A stretch of DNA of 64,000 nucleotides from Methylobacterium currus (GCF_003058325.1 NZ_CP028843.1:3338501-3402500), one strand, 5' to 3'; shown: positions 1 through 9,596, numbered from the stretch's first letter. Program-made: numbers and translations. Notes: generated by a model from the sequence alone, not told the origin.

Positions 1-349
1 CCGCAAGGGCATCGTCGAGATCAGCCAGGAGCTGGGCTCGCTGTCGAAGAAGGCCCGTGACGGCAAGCTCGGCAGCGGCGACATGCAGGGCGCCACCTTC
101 ACGATCTCGTCGCTGGGCGGCATCGGCGGCACCGGCTTCACGCCCCTCGTCAACGCCCCCGAGGTCGCGATCCTGGGCGTCGTCCGCTCCAAGATGGCGC
201 CGGTCTGGAACGGCAGCGAGTTCAAGCCGCGGCTGATGCTGCCGCTCTCGGTCTCCTACGACCACCGCGTGATCGACGGCGCGCTCGCGGCGCGCTTCAC
301 CCGCCACCTCGCCCACGTCCTCGAGGACGTCCGGCGCCTCGTCGTCTGA
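1..349 (+). CDS. Dihydrolipoamide acetyltransferase (pyruvate dehydrogenase E2), C-terminal part
   Basis: The reading frame is open from base 2 and ends with TGA at 347-349, so only about 115 C-terminal residues are visible. They match the catalytic acyltransferase domain of 2-oxoacid dehydrogenase E2 subunits. The segment [14 protein letters not shown] is typical of the fold, and the active-site motif DHRVIDGA lies near residue 85 of the visible part. The enzyme moves the acetyl group from lipoyl-lysine to CoA in the cytoplasmic pyruvate dehydrogenase complex. The E3 gene follows 29 bases downstream on the same strand, which supports a PDH operon and argues against the 2-oxoglutarate or branched-chain complexes. 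The N-terminal lipoyl and subunit-binding domains lie outside the window. Confidence 0.93.
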   Translation, partial: RKGIVEISQELGSLSKKARDGKLGSGDMQGATFTISSLGGIGGTGFTPLVNAPEVAILGVVRSKMAPVWNGSEFKPRLMLPLSVSYDHRVIDGALAARFTRHLAHVLEDVRRLVV

Positions 350-378
350 CGCCGAGACCAGAGTAACGAGGTGATCCG

Positions 379-2214
379 ATGAGCAACGAAGTCCGTCTGC
401 CGGACATCGGCGACTTCAAGAACGTTCCGGTGATCGAGGTGCTGGTCAAGGCCGGCGACACGATCGCGGTCGACGAGACCATCGTCGTCCTGGAATCCGA
501 CAAGGCGACCATGGACGTGCCCTCCTCCGTGGCCGGCAAGGTCGTGGAGGTGAAGGTCAAGCCCGGCGACACGGTCACGGAAGGCGACCTGCTCCTGGTG
601 CTGGAGGGTGCGGCGGCGACCGGCGCCGCAAAGCCCGAGGTCGCCGAGAAGGCGGCCCCGGCGCAAGGCTCCGCGGCCGGCGGCTCGCCGCTCGCAGCGG
701 GTGCGGGCCAGGCCGGCTACGGCTCGCCGGCCATCGCCGGCGGGTCGGGGGCCTCGCCCGCCCCGGCCCCGAAGGGCGCGGCTCCGGTCTCCGGCGAGGC
801 GATGCGGGCCGAGGTGCTGGTGCTCGGCGCCGGCCCCGGCGGCTACACGGCGGCGTTCCGCGCTGCCGATCTCGGCAAGAAGGTGATCCTGGTCGAGCGC
901 TGGGCGAGCCTCGGCGGGGTGTGCCTCAATGTCGGCTGCATCCCCTCGAAGGCGCTGCTCCACGCCGCCAAGGTGATCGACGAGAGCCAGGCGATGGCCT
1001 CGCACGGCATCAGCTTCGCCGCGCCGCAAATCGACATCGACCAGCTCCGCAACTGGAAGGAGGGCGTGGTCAAGCGCCTGACCGGCGGCCTCGGGGGGCT
1101 GGCCAAGCAGCGCAAGGTGACGGTGGTGACGGGCACCGCCCGCTTCGTCAGCCCGCACCAGATCGAGGTCGAGCACGAGGGCAAGACGACGGTCGTCGGC
1201 TTCGACAACGCGATCATCGCGGCCGGCTCCGAGCCGATCAAGATGCCGTTCATCCCGCATGACGACAAGCGGGTGATCGACTCGACCGGTGCCCTCGAAC
1301 TCGACGGGGTGCCGAAGCGCCTCCTCGTCATCGGCGGCGGCATCATCGGCCTCGAGATGGCGACGGTCTACCACGCCCTCGGGTCGAAGGTGACCATCGT
1401 CGAGCTGATGGACCAGATCATCCCCGGTGCCGACAAGGACATCGTCACGCCGCTCTTCAAGCGGATCTCGAAGCAGTACGAGGCGATCCACCTCAAGGCC
1501 AAGGTCACGGCGGTCGAGGCGACCCCCGAGGGCCTCAAGGTGACGTTCGAGGGCGGCTCGGCGCCGGCGACCGACACCTTCGACAAGATCCTGGTCTCGG
1601 TCGGCCGCCGCCCCAACGGCAAGCTGATCAACGCCGAGGCCGCCGGCGTCGCGGTGGACGAGCGGGGCTTCATCCCGGTCGACAAGCAGATGCGCACGAC
1701 CGCGCCGCACATCTTCGCCATCGGCGACGTGGTCGGCCAGCCGATGCTCGCCCACAAGGCGGTGCACGAGGGCAAGGTCGCGGCGGAAGCGGCTGCGGGC
1801 AAGAACTCGTTCTTCGACGCCAAGGTGATCCCGTCGGTGGCCTACACCGATCCGGAGGTGGCCTGGGTCGGCCTCTCGGAGAATGAGGCCAAGGCCAAGG
1901 GCATCAAGGTCGGCAAGGGCGTCTTCCCGTGGGCGGCGAGCGGGCGCTCGCTGTCGCTCGGGCGCGACGAGGGCCTGACCAAGGTGCTGTTCGACGAGGA
2001 CTCGAACCGCATCGTCGGCTGCGGCATCGTCGGCCCGTCCGCCGGCGACCTGATCGCCGAAGCGGCGCTCGCCATCGAGATGGGGGCGGATGCCGAGGAT
2101 ATCGGGCTCACCATCCACCCGCATCCGACCCTGTCGGAGACGGTCGGCATGGCGGCGGAAGCCTTCGAGGGCACGATCACCGACCTCTACATGCCGAAGA
2201 AGAAGGCGCATTGA
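379..2214 (+). CDS. lpdA: Dihydrolipoamide dehydrogenase (E3) with N-terminal lipoyl domain
   Basis: This 611-residue protein reoxidises dihydrolipoamide with NAD+ as the E3 subunit of the pyruvate dehydrogenase complex. Residues 1-80 form a lipoyl domain with the lipoylated lysine in ESDKATMDV (K42). An Ala/Pro/Gly-rich linker runs to about residue 140. The flavoprotein follows, with the FAD-binding GAGPGGY motif, the redox disulfide in GGVCLNVGCIPSK (C182/C187), a second GGGIIGLE nucleotide site and the C-terminal His-Pro base motif IHPHPTLSE. Classical E3 is about 470 residues; the extra length is the fused lipoyl domain, an arrangement known in several proteobacteria. The ATG lies 29 bases after the E2 stop, and GAGGTGATCC upstream provides a ribosome site. 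Confidence 0.96.
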   Translation: MSNEVRLPDIGDFKNVPVIEVLVKAGDTIAVDETIVVLESDKATMDVPSSVAGKVVEVKVKPGDTVTEGDLLLVLEGAAATGAAKPEVAEKAAPAQGSAAGGSPLAAGAGQAGYGSPAIAGGSGASPAPAPKGAAPVSGEAMRAEVLVLGAGPGGYTAAFRAADLGKKVILVERWASLGGVCLNVGCIPSKALLHAAKVIDESQAMASHGISFAAPQIDIDQLRNWKEGVVKRLTGGLGGLAKQRKVTVVTGTARFVSPHQIEVEHEGKTTVVGFDNAIIAAGSEPIKMPFIPHDDKRVIDSTGALELDGVPKRLLVIGGGIIGLEMATVYHALGSKVTIVELMDQIIPGADKDIVTPLFKRISKQYEAIHLKAKVTAVEATPEGLKVTFEGGSAPATDTFDKILVSVGRRPNGKLINAEAAGVAVDERGFIPVDKQMRTTAPHIFAIGDVVGQPMLAHKAVHEGKVAAEAAAGKNSFFDAKVIPSVAYTDPEVAWVGLSENEAKAKGIKVGKGVFPWAASGRSLSLGRDEGLTKVLFDEDSNRIVGCGIVGPSAGDLIAEAALAIEMGADAEDIGLTIHPHPTLSETVGMAAEAFEGTITDLYMPKKKAH

Positions 2215-2285
2215 GGCGGCAACTTTGGTGTGGGGCGGCTACATTCCCGCCGCCCTACACTGTCTTTAACGAATAGAGCGCGGGA

Positions 2286-2434
2286 CCCCCTCTCCCGAGT
2301 GGGAGAGGGGTAAGGGTGAGGGTGGCACGCTTCAGTTTTGATCACGAAGCGTCGTGCTGACAGCGGGACGACCGAGATTTGTCCGGCACCGTCGCCACCC
2401 TCACCCCCGACTCCTCTCCCCCTCGGGAGAGGGG
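2286..2434. repeat. Palindromic arm-core-arm intergenic repeat, copy A
   Basis: The left arm (2286-2324) contains the hairpin CTCTCCC-gagt-GGGAGAG followed by GTGAGGGTG. The right arm (2396-2434) is the inverted version, CACCCTCAC and then a second CTC-rich hairpin. A core of about 70 bases lies between them. The core shares stretches such as GTGCTGACAGCGG and GGCACCGTCGC with the copies near 9.4 kb and 46.6 kb. It lies between lpdA and maeB. It could also act as a terminator-like RNA structure, but no T-run follows. Confidence 0.8.
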
Positions 2435-2696
2435 AGATTCCGCGCTTCATCTTGCCAGCGATCTTGAGACACAAGCATCAGAGCCCGCGCACCGGGTGAT
2501 CGGTTTGAGACGCCGCGTCCCGGCATTGACCTTTCACGCTTGAAAACACGCCAAACCTGCCGCCAACCGGCGGGATCGCGACCCAAACCTTGAGCGTTCC
2601 CTTCCCGATCGGTGCCCGCGAAGGCGCCGGTCGGGAGACGACCTTGCGCGCCTTAGCGCACCCGCCATCCCGCAACCACATCAGGAGGACACGCCC
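2435..2696. other. Intergenic region upstream of maeB
   Basis: No gene is supported here. TTGACC at 2526-2531 could be a -35 element for maeB, but I see no convincing -10 at the right spacing. The only clear signal is AGGAGG at 2683-2688, eight bases before the maeB GTG start. Confidence 0.4.
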
Positions 2697-4973
2697 GTGG
2701 ACGAGCAACTCGAGAAGGCCGCCCTCGACTACCACCGCTTTCCGACGCCCGGCAAAATCGCCGTGCTGCCGACCAAGGACATGAGCACGCAGCGCGACCT
2801 CGCGCTCGCCTACTCGCCGGGCGTCGCCGCCGCCTGCCTCGCCATCGAGAAGGACCCGGCCCAGGCCGCCGAGCTCACCTCCCGCGGCAACCTCGTGGCG
2901 GTGATCTCGAACGGCACGGCGGTGCTGGGCCTCGGCAATATCGGCGCGCTCGCCGGCAAGCCGGTGATGGAGGGCAAGGGCTGCCTGTTCCGCAAGTTCG
3001 CCGGCATCGACGTGTTCGACATCGAGATCGACGAGACCGATCCGGACAAGCTCGTCGACATCATCGCGAGCCTGGAGCCGACCTTCGGGGGCATCAACCT
3101 CGAGGACATCAAGGCGCCGGAATGCTTCGAGATCGAGACCCGCCTGCGCGAGCGGATGAAGATCCCGGTCTTCCATGACGACCAGCACGGCACCGCGATC
3201 ATCGCCGCCGCCGCGATCCTCAACGGCCTGGAAGTGGTCGGCAAGCGCATCGGCGAGGTCCGCGTCGTCTGCTCGGGCGCCGGCGCGGCGGCCATCGCCT
3301 GCCTCAACCTGCTGGTGAGCCTCGGCCTCGACAAGAAGAACGTCCTCGTCACCGACAGCCGCGGCGTGATCTACCAGGGCCGCAACAACCTCGATGCCCA
3401 GAAGGCGCAATACGCGCAGGTCACCGAGGCGCGCACGCTGGCCGACGCGGTGCCGGGCGCCGACATCTTCCTCGGCCTCTCGGCTGCCGGCGCGCTGACG
3501 CCCGAGATGGTCAAGGGCATGGCCGACAAGCCCCTGATCCTGGCGCTGGCCAACCCCGAGCCGGAGATCCGGCCGGAGGCGGCGAAGGCCGTGCGCCCCG
3601 ACGCGATCATCGCCACCGGCCGTTCGGACTATCCGAACCAGGTCAACAACGTCCTGTGCTTCCCGTTCATCTTCCGGGGTGCCCTCGATGTCGGCGCGAC
3701 CACGATCAACGAGGAGATGAAGCTCGCCGCGGTGCGGGCCATCGCCGAGCTGGCCCGGGCCGAGCAATCGGACGTGGTGACGGCGGCCTACGGCACGCAG
3801 GACATCGCCTTCGGGCCCGACTACCTGATCCCGCGCCCGTTCGATCCGCGGCTCATCACCAAGGTCGCCCCGGCCGTGGCGCTCGCCGCCACCGAGAGCG
3901 GCGTCGCGACGAAGCCGATGCTCGACGTCGAGGCCTATCGCCGCTCGCTGGAGAGCCGCGTCTACACCTCCGGCACGGTGATGCAGCCGGTCTTCGCCGC
4001 GGCGAGCGAGGCGGCCCGCGCCCGCGTCGCCTATGCGGAGGGCGAGGACGACCGGGTGCTGCGTGCCGCCCAGGTGGTGGTCGACGAGGGCCTGGCCCGG
4101 CCGGTGCTGGTCGGCCGCCGCGAGGTGATCGCCGACAAGATGAAGGCGCTCGGGCTTCGCATCGAGGTCGGCCGCGACGTCGACGTGCAGGATCTCGACG
4201 ACGAGGCGTTCCAGGCGCAGGCCGCTGAAGGATATTACGCGGCGCGCAAGCGCCACGGCCTGTCGCGCGAGGTGGCCTTGGCGGAAGCGCGGCGCAACCC
4301 GACGCTCGTCGGCGCGATGCTGCTGACGCTCGGCCAGGTCGACGGCCTGCTCTGCGGCGGCACCGGTTCCTATCACAGCCACCTGCGCCACGTGCGCGAG
4401 GTGATCGGCATGGCGCCGGGGGTGAAGGCGCTCACGGCCATGAGCCTGTTGCAGCTGCCGCGCCACACCCTGTTCATCTGCGACCCCTACATCCACCTCG
4501 ATCCGGGCGCGGAGGAGCTGGCCGACATGACGCTCTTGGCCGCGGCCGAGATGCGCCGCTTCGGCCAGATTCCGCGGGTCGCCCTGGTCTCGCATTCGAG
4601 CTTCGGCACCGCCCGCAATCCCTCGGCCGAGAAGATGCGCGCGGCGCTCTCGCTCATCACCGAGCGGGCGCCGGACCTCGAGGTCGAGGGCGAGATGCAG
4701 GCCGACGCGGCCCTGAGCAGGCCGCTGATGGAGCGGGTGTTTCCGGACTCGCGCCTCACCGCGGAGGCGAACCTCCTGGTGATGCCGAACCTCGACGCGG
4801 CCAACATCACCCTCAACGCGCTCAAGGTCGTGGCCGGCCAGGGCATCAGCGTCGGGCCGATCCTGCTCGGCGCGGCAGCCCCGGTCCACATCCTCACCCA
4901 CACCACCACCGTGCGCGGCATCGTCAACATGACGGCCGTGACCGCGGTGGCGGCGTCGGCGAAGGCGGGCTGA
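2697..4973 (+). CDS. maeB: NADP-dependent malic enzyme with C-terminal phosphotransacetylase-like domain
   Basis: This 758-residue protein decarboxylates malate to pyruvate with NADP+. Residues 1 to about 430 are the malic enzyme module, including [12 protein letters not shown] and the divalent-metal/nucleotide region [19 protein letters not shown] followed by [17 protein letters not shown]. Residues from about 440 to the end resemble phosphate acetyl/butyryl transferase ([32 protein letters not shown]). In MaeB proteins this module is usually not catalytic and serves acetyl-CoA sensing and oligomerisation. Start is GTG at 2697 with AGGAGG eight bases upstream. It follows the PDH genes on the same strand but is separated by 480 bases and a repeat, so it is probably transcribed on its own. 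It supplies pyruvate and NADPH when cells grow on acetyl-CoA-yielding substrates. Confidence 0.95.
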   Translation: MDEQLEKAALDYHRFPTPGKIAVLPTKDMSTQRDLALAYSPGVAAACLAIEKDPAQAAELTSRGNLVAVISNGTAVLGLGNIGALAGKPVMEGKGCLFRKFAGIDVFDIEIDETDPDKLVDIIASLEPTFGGINLEDIKAPECFEIETRLRERMKIPVFHDDQHGTAIIAAAAILNGLEVVGKRIGEVRVVCSGAGAAAIACLNLLVSLGLDKKNVLVTDSRGVIYQGRNNLDAQKAQYAQVTEARTLADAVPGADIFLGLSAAGALTPEMVKGMADKPLILALANPEPEIRPEAAKAVRPDAIIATGRSDYPNQVNNVLCFPFIFRGALDVGATTINEEMKLAAVRAIAELARAEQSDVVTAAYGTQDIAFGPDYLIPRPFDPRLITKVAPAVALAATESGVATKPMLDVEAYRRSLESRVYTSGTVMQPVFAAASEAARARVAYAEGEDDRVLRAAQVVVDEGLARPVLVGRREVIADKMKALGLRIEVGRDVDVQDLDDEAFQAQAAEGYYAARKRHGLSREVALAEARRNPTLVGAMLLTLGQVDGLLCGGTGSYHSHLRHVREVIGMAPGVKALTAMSLLQLPRHTLFICDPYIHLDPGAEELADMTLLAAAEMRRFGQIPRVALVSHSSFGTARNPSAEKMRAALSLITERAPDLEVEGEMQADAALSRPLMERVFPDSRLTAEANLLVMPNLDAANITLNALKVVAGQGISVGPILLGAAAPVHILTHTTTVRGIVNMTAVTAVAASAKAG

Positions 4974-4981
4974 CCCGGTCA

Positions 4982-5008
4982 CCGGCCGCCGGGCGATCCG
5001 GCGGCCGG
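4982..5008 (+). terminator. Strong GC hairpin after maeB
   Basis: CCGGCCGCCGG and CCGGCGGCCGG form a perfect 11-base-pair stem with a 5-base loop, nine bases after the maeB stop. There is no T-run, so it may end transcription poorly or only protect the 3' end. Confidence 0.45.
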
Positions 5009-5043
5009 CCCCCAGGGCACGGGCCCGTCGAGGCAAGAGTGTA

Positions 5044-5120
5044 GAACACGTCATGCGCCCTAGAGTTCCTGGAAAATATTCTTTTCTATAATTTTTCTCG
5101 TAGGGCATGACCTAGTGTTC
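5044..5120. promoter_or_regulatory. Nested inverted repeat enclosing a TATAAT box upstream of the chemoreceptor gene
   Basis: The outer arms are GAACAC (5044-5049) and GTGTTC (5115-5120). The inner arms are TCATG-cg-CCCTA (5051-5062) and TAGGG-CATGA (5101-5110). The AT-rich interior contains a perfect TATAAT at 5087-5092, so a promoter for the downstream gene is likely. No good -35 hexamer is visible 17 bases upstream. Confidence 0.5.
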
Positions 5121-5210
5121 ATCACGGTCTGCGAGGTCAAATCCGGTCGTCGATCAAGAAATCTTAACGGTCACGGGCGAAGCATGACGCTCTACCTCCA
5201 GGGGAGCATC

Positions 5211-6968
5211 ATGAGCCTTGCCCGCAAATTCGTTGGTCTGTGTGCCGTCAGCCTGGCGTCGAGCGCGTTGCTGGCTGGGGCGGTCATGCTGTACCGGCAT
5301 TCGGACGGGCAGGTGAAGGCCGCCAACGAGAACCGCCTCGCCTCGATGCTGCTCGCCGACGAGCTCCGGCAGGTTTCCGACGACCTGACCCGGCTCAGCC
5401 GGACCTCCATCGCCACCGGCAAGCCCACCTACAAGCAGCAATACAAGGACATCATCGACATCCGCGCCGGCCGGAAGCCGCGCCCGGTCGATTACCACCG
5501 CATCTACTGGGACTACGTCGCCGCCGGCGAGGCCAAGCCGCGCCCGGACGGCGAGACCGTGTCGGTGGATACGCTGATGGAGCGCATCGGCGTCACGGCG
5601 GCGGAGAAGGACAAGCTGGCCGAGTCGGTCCGCAACTCCAACGACCTCGTCAAGGTGGCCAACGCGGCGATGACGCTCGCCGAGAGCGGCGAGCCGGGCT
5701 CCCGGGACGAGGCGATCCGGCTCGTCCACAGCGACGAGTACCACGCCGCCAAGGCGCGGATCATGAGGCCGATCGACGACTTCTACGTCATGCTGGATGC
5801 GCGGACGAAGCAGGCGGTGGCCGACGGCCAGGGGCGGGCGGCGCTCGCCTTCGCGGTCGTCCTCGGGATGCTCGCCGTCACGCTCGCCTCGATGGTCGCC
5901 CTGGCCTGGTTCGCCTACGAGGCCCTGGTCCGCGGCTACGCATCGGTCGGCGGCGCGATGGGCCGGATCGCCGCCGGCGACTACGCCGCCGAGGTGCCCG
6001 GGACCGCGCGGCGCGACGAGGTCGGCGATATGGCCCGGAGCCTGGAATCCTTCAAGACCAACCTCGCCGCCGACCTGGAGGCCCGCCATGCCCGGGAGAG
6101 CGAGGAGCGCCGGGTCGCCCGCCGGGCGCAGACGGCGGCCCTGGCCGACGCGTTCGAGGAGGCGGTGGGCGGCATCGCCCGCACCGTGGCCGCCTCGGCG
6201 ACCGAGCTGCAGGCGACGGCGCAGGGGATGTCGCATCTCGCCGGGGGCACGGCCGAGCGCTCCGCCACCGTGACCCAGGCGGCGCAGGACGCCTCGGCCA
6301 ACGTCGCCACGGTGGCGGCGGCGGCCGAGGAGCTGAGCGCCTCCGTGGGCGAGATCGCCCGCCAGGTCTCGGATTCCGCCGTCCTCGCCCAGGCCAGCGT
6401 GACGGAGGCCGCGAAGACCGCCGAGCTGGTGCAGACCCTGAGCCAGGCGGCAACCCGGGTCGGGGACGTGGTGGCGATGATCAACGGCATCGCCGGCCAG
6501 ACCAACCTACTGGCGCTCAACGCCACGATCGAGGCGGCCCGGGCCGGCGAGGCCGGCCGCGGCTTCGCGGTCGTCGCCGCCGAGGTGAAGCAGCTCGCCA
6601 ACCAGACCGCCAAGGCCACCGAGGAGATCGCGAGCCAGATCGGCGGCATCCAGGGCGCGACGCGCCAGGCCGTCGACGCGATCGGCGGGATCGCGTCGCG
6701 GATCGGGGACCTCAGCGGCATCTCGACGGCGATCGCCGCCGCCGTCGAGGAGCAGGGGGTTGCGACCCGGGAGATCGTCCGCACCATCAGCCAGGCCGCG
6801 ACCGGCACCGGCGCGGTCACGGTGACGATCAACGGCGTGGCCGAGGCGGCGGGACAGGCCGGCCAAGCGGCCGGACGGGTGCTGAACGTCGCCTCGTCGG
6901 TCTCGCAGGAGGCGGAGCATCTCAGCACGGAGGTCACGCGGTTCCTGACCCGGATCCGCGCGGCCTGA
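5211..6968 (+). CDS. Methyl-accepting chemotaxis protein
   Basis: This is a membrane chemoreceptor of about 585 residues. One N-terminal membrane helix (residues 7-29) precedes a helical periplasmic sensor of about 175 residues with no recognisable ligand domain. The second membrane helix is at about 209-237 ([20 protein letters not shown]), followed by HAMP and a long signalling coiled coil. The conserved hairpin tip [20 protein letters not shown], then [15 protein letters not shown], is around residues 424-460 and docks CheA/CheW. I chose ATG 5211 because AGGGGAG lies just upstream and the signal-anchor begins there. An in-frame start at 5115 would add 32 unconvincing residues. No CheR/CheB docking pentapeptide is visible at the C terminus. 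It is monocistronic and the ligand is unknown. Confidence 0.93.
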   Translation: MSLARKFVGLCAVSLASSALLAGAVMLYRHSDGQVKAANENRLASMLLADELRQVSDDLTRLSRTSIATGKPTYKQQYKDIIDIRAGRKPRPVDYHRIYWDYVAAGEAKPRPDGETVSVDTLMERIGVTAAEKDKLAESVRNSNDLVKVANAAMTLAESGEPGSRDEAIRLVHSDEYHAAKARIMRPIDDFYVMLDARTKQAVADGQGRAALAFAVVLGMLAVTLASMVALAWFAYEALVRGYASVGGAMGRIAAGDYAAEVPGTARRDEVGDMARSLESFKTNLAADLEARHARESEERRVARRAQTAALADAFEEAVGGIARTVAASATELQATAQGMSHLAGGTAERSATVTQAAQDASANVATVAAAAEELSASVGEIARQVSDSAVLAQASVTEAAKTAELVQTLSQAATRVGDVVAMINGIAGQTNLLALNATIEAARAGEAGRGFAVVAAEVKQLANQTAKATEEIASQIGGIQGATRQAVDAIGGIASRIGDLSGISTAIAAAVEEQGVATREIVRTISQAATGTGAVTVTINGVAEAAGQAGQAAGRVLNVASSVSQEAEHLSTEVTRFLTRIRAA

Positions 6969-6998
6969 GACGGGTCCCGGGGGCGGCCCGCCGCCCCC

Positions 6999-8072
6999 CT
7001 ACACCTGGTCGAAATCCACCGTCACCCGCCCGGAGGTCGGCCGGGCCTGGCAGGTGAGGACGAAGCCGGCCTCGACCTCCCAGGGCTCCAGCGAGTAGTT
7101 CACCTCCATGGCGACGCTGCCCTCCACCACCTTGGCGCGGCAGGTGCAGCACATGCCGCCCCGGCAGGAATAGGGCAGGTCGAGGCCGGCGCGGATCGCG
7201 GCGTCGAGCACCGCCTCGCCCTCGGCGACCGGCACCTCGGTGGCGATGCCGTCGGTGATCACCGTGGCGAGCGCCGCCGGCGCCGCCGCGGCGGAGACCG
7301 GACGGGCGGAGCGGGCCCGTCCCGGCTCGGCCGGCGTGAAGCGCTCGACATGGACGCGCTCGCGCGGCAGGCCGAGCCCGAGCAGCGCGTTTTCCACCGC
7401 GTCGATCATCTCGCCCGGGCCGCACACGAAGGCGTGGTCGACGATGGCAGCCGGCACGATGGTGCGCAGGAACAGCGCCGCTTTCTCGCCGTCGAGGCGG
7501 CCGTTGAGGACCGAGAGATCCTGCGTCTCGCGCGAGAGGACGTGGAAGACCGACAGCCGGTCGAGGAAGCGGTCCTTCAGAGTCTCCAGCGCCTCGCGGA
7601 ACAGGATCGAGCCGGTGGCGCGGTTGCCGTAGAACAGGAAGAAGCGGCTCTTCGGCTCGGCGGAGAGCACGGTGCGGATGATCGACAGGATCGGGGTGAT
7701 GCCCGACCCCGCCGCGAAGCCCACGAAGGTGCGGCCCTCGTCGGGTCTGATCTCGACCCCGAAGCGGCCCATCGGCGGCATCACCTCGATCTCGTCGCCG
7801 GGCGCGATCGCCTCGTTGGCGAAACCGGAGAACAACCCGCCCTCGACGCGCTTGATGGCGACGCGCAGCTCCGGCTCGCCGACGCCGGAGCAGATCGAGT
7901 AGGAGCGGCGCACCTCCTCGCCGTCCACGATCGCCTTGAGCGTCAGATACTGGCCGCAGGTGAAGCCGAAGGCCTCGCGCGCCTCCTCCGGCACCGCGAA
8001 GGCGATCGAGACGGCGTCCGGGGTCTCGCGGCGGAGGTCGGCGACGCGCAGGCGATGGAAGCGAGGGGTCAT
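6999..8072 (-). CDS. paaE: Phenylacetyl-CoA 1,2-epoxidase, reductase subunit PaaE
   Basis: This 357-residue cytoplasmic flavo-iron-sulfur reductase passes electrons from NADPH to the PaaAC di-iron oxygenase. Residues 1 to about 240 form a ferredoxin-NADP reductase module with the FAD motif RRSYSICS and the NAD(P) region GFAAGSGITPILSI. The C-terminal plant-type 2Fe-2S domain has YSCRGGMCCTC near residue 300 plus a distal cysteine in VLTCQARP. It is the last gene of paaABCDE, seven bases after the paaD stop. Domain order and length match PaaE of E. coli. Confidence 0.95.
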   Translation of the reverse strand: MTPRFHRLRVADLRRETPDAVSIAFAVPEEAREAFGFTCGQYLTLKAIVDGEEVRRSYSICSGVGEPELRVAIKRVEGGLFSGFANEAIAPGDEIEVMPPMGRFGVEIRPDEGRTFVGFAAGSGITPILSIIRTVLSAEPKSRFFLFYGNRATGSILFREALETLKDRFLDRLSVFHVLSRETQDLSVLNGRLDGEKAALFLRTIVPAAIVDHAFVCGPGEMIDAVENALLGLGLPRERVHVERFTPAEPGRARSARPVSAAAAPAALATVITDGIATEVPVAEGEAVLDAAIRAGLDLPYSCRGGMCCTCRAKVVEGSVAMEVNYSLEPWEVEAGFVLTCQARPTSGRVTVDFDQV

Positions 8073-8079
8073 CGGCGCC

Positions 8080-8574
8080 TCAGATGCACTTGAAGTAATC
8101 GAACGGCTCGCGGCAGGCCGTGCAGCGCCACAGCGACTTGCAGGCGGTGGAGCCGAATTCCGAGACTTTTTCCGTCGCGGCCGAGCCGCAATGCGGGCAG
8201 GCCACCCGCTCCTCGCCGAACAGCGCCCGGCGCGACGCCTTGCCCGCCGGCGGGGCGATGCCGTAGGCGGCGAGCTTGGCCTTGCCGGCCTCCGTCATCC
8301 AGTCGGTGGTCCAGGCCGGCGACAGGACCAGGCGCACCCGGGCATCCGGGATGCCGGCCTGCGCCAAAGCCGTCTGCACCTCGATCCCGATCACGTCCAT
8401 CGCCGGGCAGCCGGAATAGGTCGGCGTGATCGCGACCTCGACCCGGCCGCCTTCGACCGTCACGTCGCGCAGGACGCCGAGATCCGCGATGGTGAGGACG
8501 GGGATCTCGGGGTCGCAGACCGTCGCGGCGGCCTCATGCGCGCGCCGGGCCAGATCCGCCTCGGCGGGGGTCAC
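8080..8574 (-). CDS. paaD: Phenylacetyl-CoA epoxidase assembly protein PaaD
   Basis: This 164-residue protein belongs to the DUF59/SufT-like family and is needed for a functional PaaABCE epoxidase, probably by maturing its iron centres. The N-terminal MIP18-like segment includes VCDPEIPVLTIADLGVLRDV and TPTYSGCPAMDVI. The C terminus has a zinc-ribbon-like pair CPHCGS and CTACREPF. The GTG start at 8574 overlaps the paaC stop by four bases (GTGA), which implies translational coupling. A longer frame open to 9249 lies antisense-free but only overlaps paaC and is not needed. Confidence 0.94.
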   Translation of the reverse strand: MTPAEADLARRAHEAAATVCDPEIPVLTIADLGVLRDVTVEGGRVEVAITPTYSGCPAMDVIGIEVQTALAQAGIPDARVRLVLSPAWTTDWMTEAGKAKLAAYGIAPPAGKASRRALFGEERVACPHCGSAATEKVSEFGSTACKSLWRCTACREPFDYFKCI

Positions 8575-9347
8575 CAGGTCGCCCCGGGATGGGCCCGCTG
8601 CAAATATTGCAGGTCGGAGAGGATGAAGCCGAGATGCTCGCTGTGGCGCCCGGCCCGGCCGCCGCTCTGCATCCAGCCGCCGGTGGGGCGGGTCAGCGTC
8701 GCCTCGCTCAGGATGTGGTCGAGGGTGGCGTCGAACTCCGTCCGCAGCGCCCGCGGGTCGGGCAGCGTGCCGGCCTCGATCAACGCCGCCTCGGCGGCAT
8801 CGACCTCGAACAATTCGCCCGTATAGGGCCATAGCTCGTCGAGAGCGGCGCGGGCGCGGGCGTGGCTCTCGTCGGTGCCGTCGCCGAGCCGGATCAGCCA
8901 CTCGCCGGAATGGCGCAGGTGGTAGGCGGTCTCCTTCTCGGCCTTGGCCGCGATGGCGGCGAGCGCCGCGTCGCGGGAGGCCGTGAGCGCGCGATGGTAC
9001 GGGTCGATGAAGGCCGAGAACAGAACCTGGCGCATGATGGTGGCGGCGAAGTCGCCGTTCGGCTGCTCGACCAGCAGGCAGTTGCGGTACTGCCCGACCT
9101 CGCGGCGATAGGCGAAGTCGTCCTCCGACAGCCCCTCCCCCGCGACCTCGGCGGCGTAGGCGTAGAAGGAGCGGGCCTGGCCGACGCAGTCGAGGGCGAT
9201 GTTGGCGAGCGCGATGTCCTCCTCGAGCATCGGCGCGTGGCCGCACCACTCGGAGAGCCGGTGCCCGAGGATCAGCGCGTCGTCGGCGCGTCGCAGGATT
9301 CCGGCGAGGAGCGGGGTCTCGGTGAGGCTGAGGGAGGTGGTGGGCAT
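8571..9347 (-). CDS. paaC: Phenylacetyl-CoA 1,2-epoxidase, structural subunit PaaC
   Basis: This 258-residue ferritin-like protein is the non-catalytic partner of PaaA in the epoxidase core. Helical signatures include HRLSEWCGHAPMLEEDIALANIALDCVGQARSFY and EKETAYHLRHSGEWLIRLGDGT (each shown in the family near the pseudo di-iron site). I chose the ATG at 9347 (MPTTSLSL). The frame is open to 9551, but the extension would translate the palindromic repeat between paaB and paaC and has no homology. The gap to paaB is about 250 bases, unusual inside a paa operon, and is filled by that repeat. Confidence 0.95.
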   Translation of the reverse strand: MPTTSLSLTETPLLAGILRRADDALILGHRLSEWCGHAPMLEEDIALANIALDCVGQARSFYAYAAEVAGEGLSEDDFAYRREVGQYRNCLLVEQPNGDFAATIMRQVLFSAFIDPYHRALTASRDAALAAIAAKAEKETAYHLRHSGEWLIRLGDGTDESHARARAALDELWPYTGELFEVDAAEAALIEAGTLPDPRALRTEFDATLDHILSEATLTRPTGGWMQSGGRAGRHSEHLGFILSDLQYLQRAHPGATW

Positions 9348-9397
9348 GGGGGCCTCGGCTTGACGATCACACCGATGACGGATGAGGCACGGGCATT

Positions 9398-9561
9398 CTC
9401 CTCTCCCGTGCGGGAGAGGGGTCGGGGGATCGGAGATCCCGCGTGAGGGTGCTACGGTTCCATGTAAAGCTCGGACTGTGTCGCTGGCAGCCGAACGTTC
9501 AGCGCCTAATCCTGCACCGTCTCCACCCTCACCCCTACCCCTCTCCCACACGGGAGAGGGG
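9398..9561. repeat. Palindromic arm-core-arm repeat, copy B, inside the paa operon
   Basis: The left arm (9398-9451) has the hairpin CTCTCCC-gtgc-GGGAGAG, a second hairpin GGGATC-gga-GATCCC and then GTGAGGGTG. The right arm (9524-9561) is inverted and ends CTCTCCC-acac-GGGAGAG. The core shares GGTTCC, GTAAAGCTC, GCTGGCAGC and GCACCGTCTC with copy C at 46.6 kb. It separates paaAB from paaCDE and could alter relative expression of the two halves. Confidence 0.85.
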
Positions 9562-9596
9562 ATCCCGCGCTACACTTGGCGCGGGCGGGCGAAGCC

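Noticed and set aside
2478..5108. 876-codon minus-strand frame opposite maeB
   Set aside because: Shadow of the malic enzyme gene; no ribosome site and no recognisable domain.
8575..9249. Upstream extension of the paaD frame
   Set aside because: It lies out of frame over paaC and is a shadow; the GTGA coupling with paaC sets the start at 8574.
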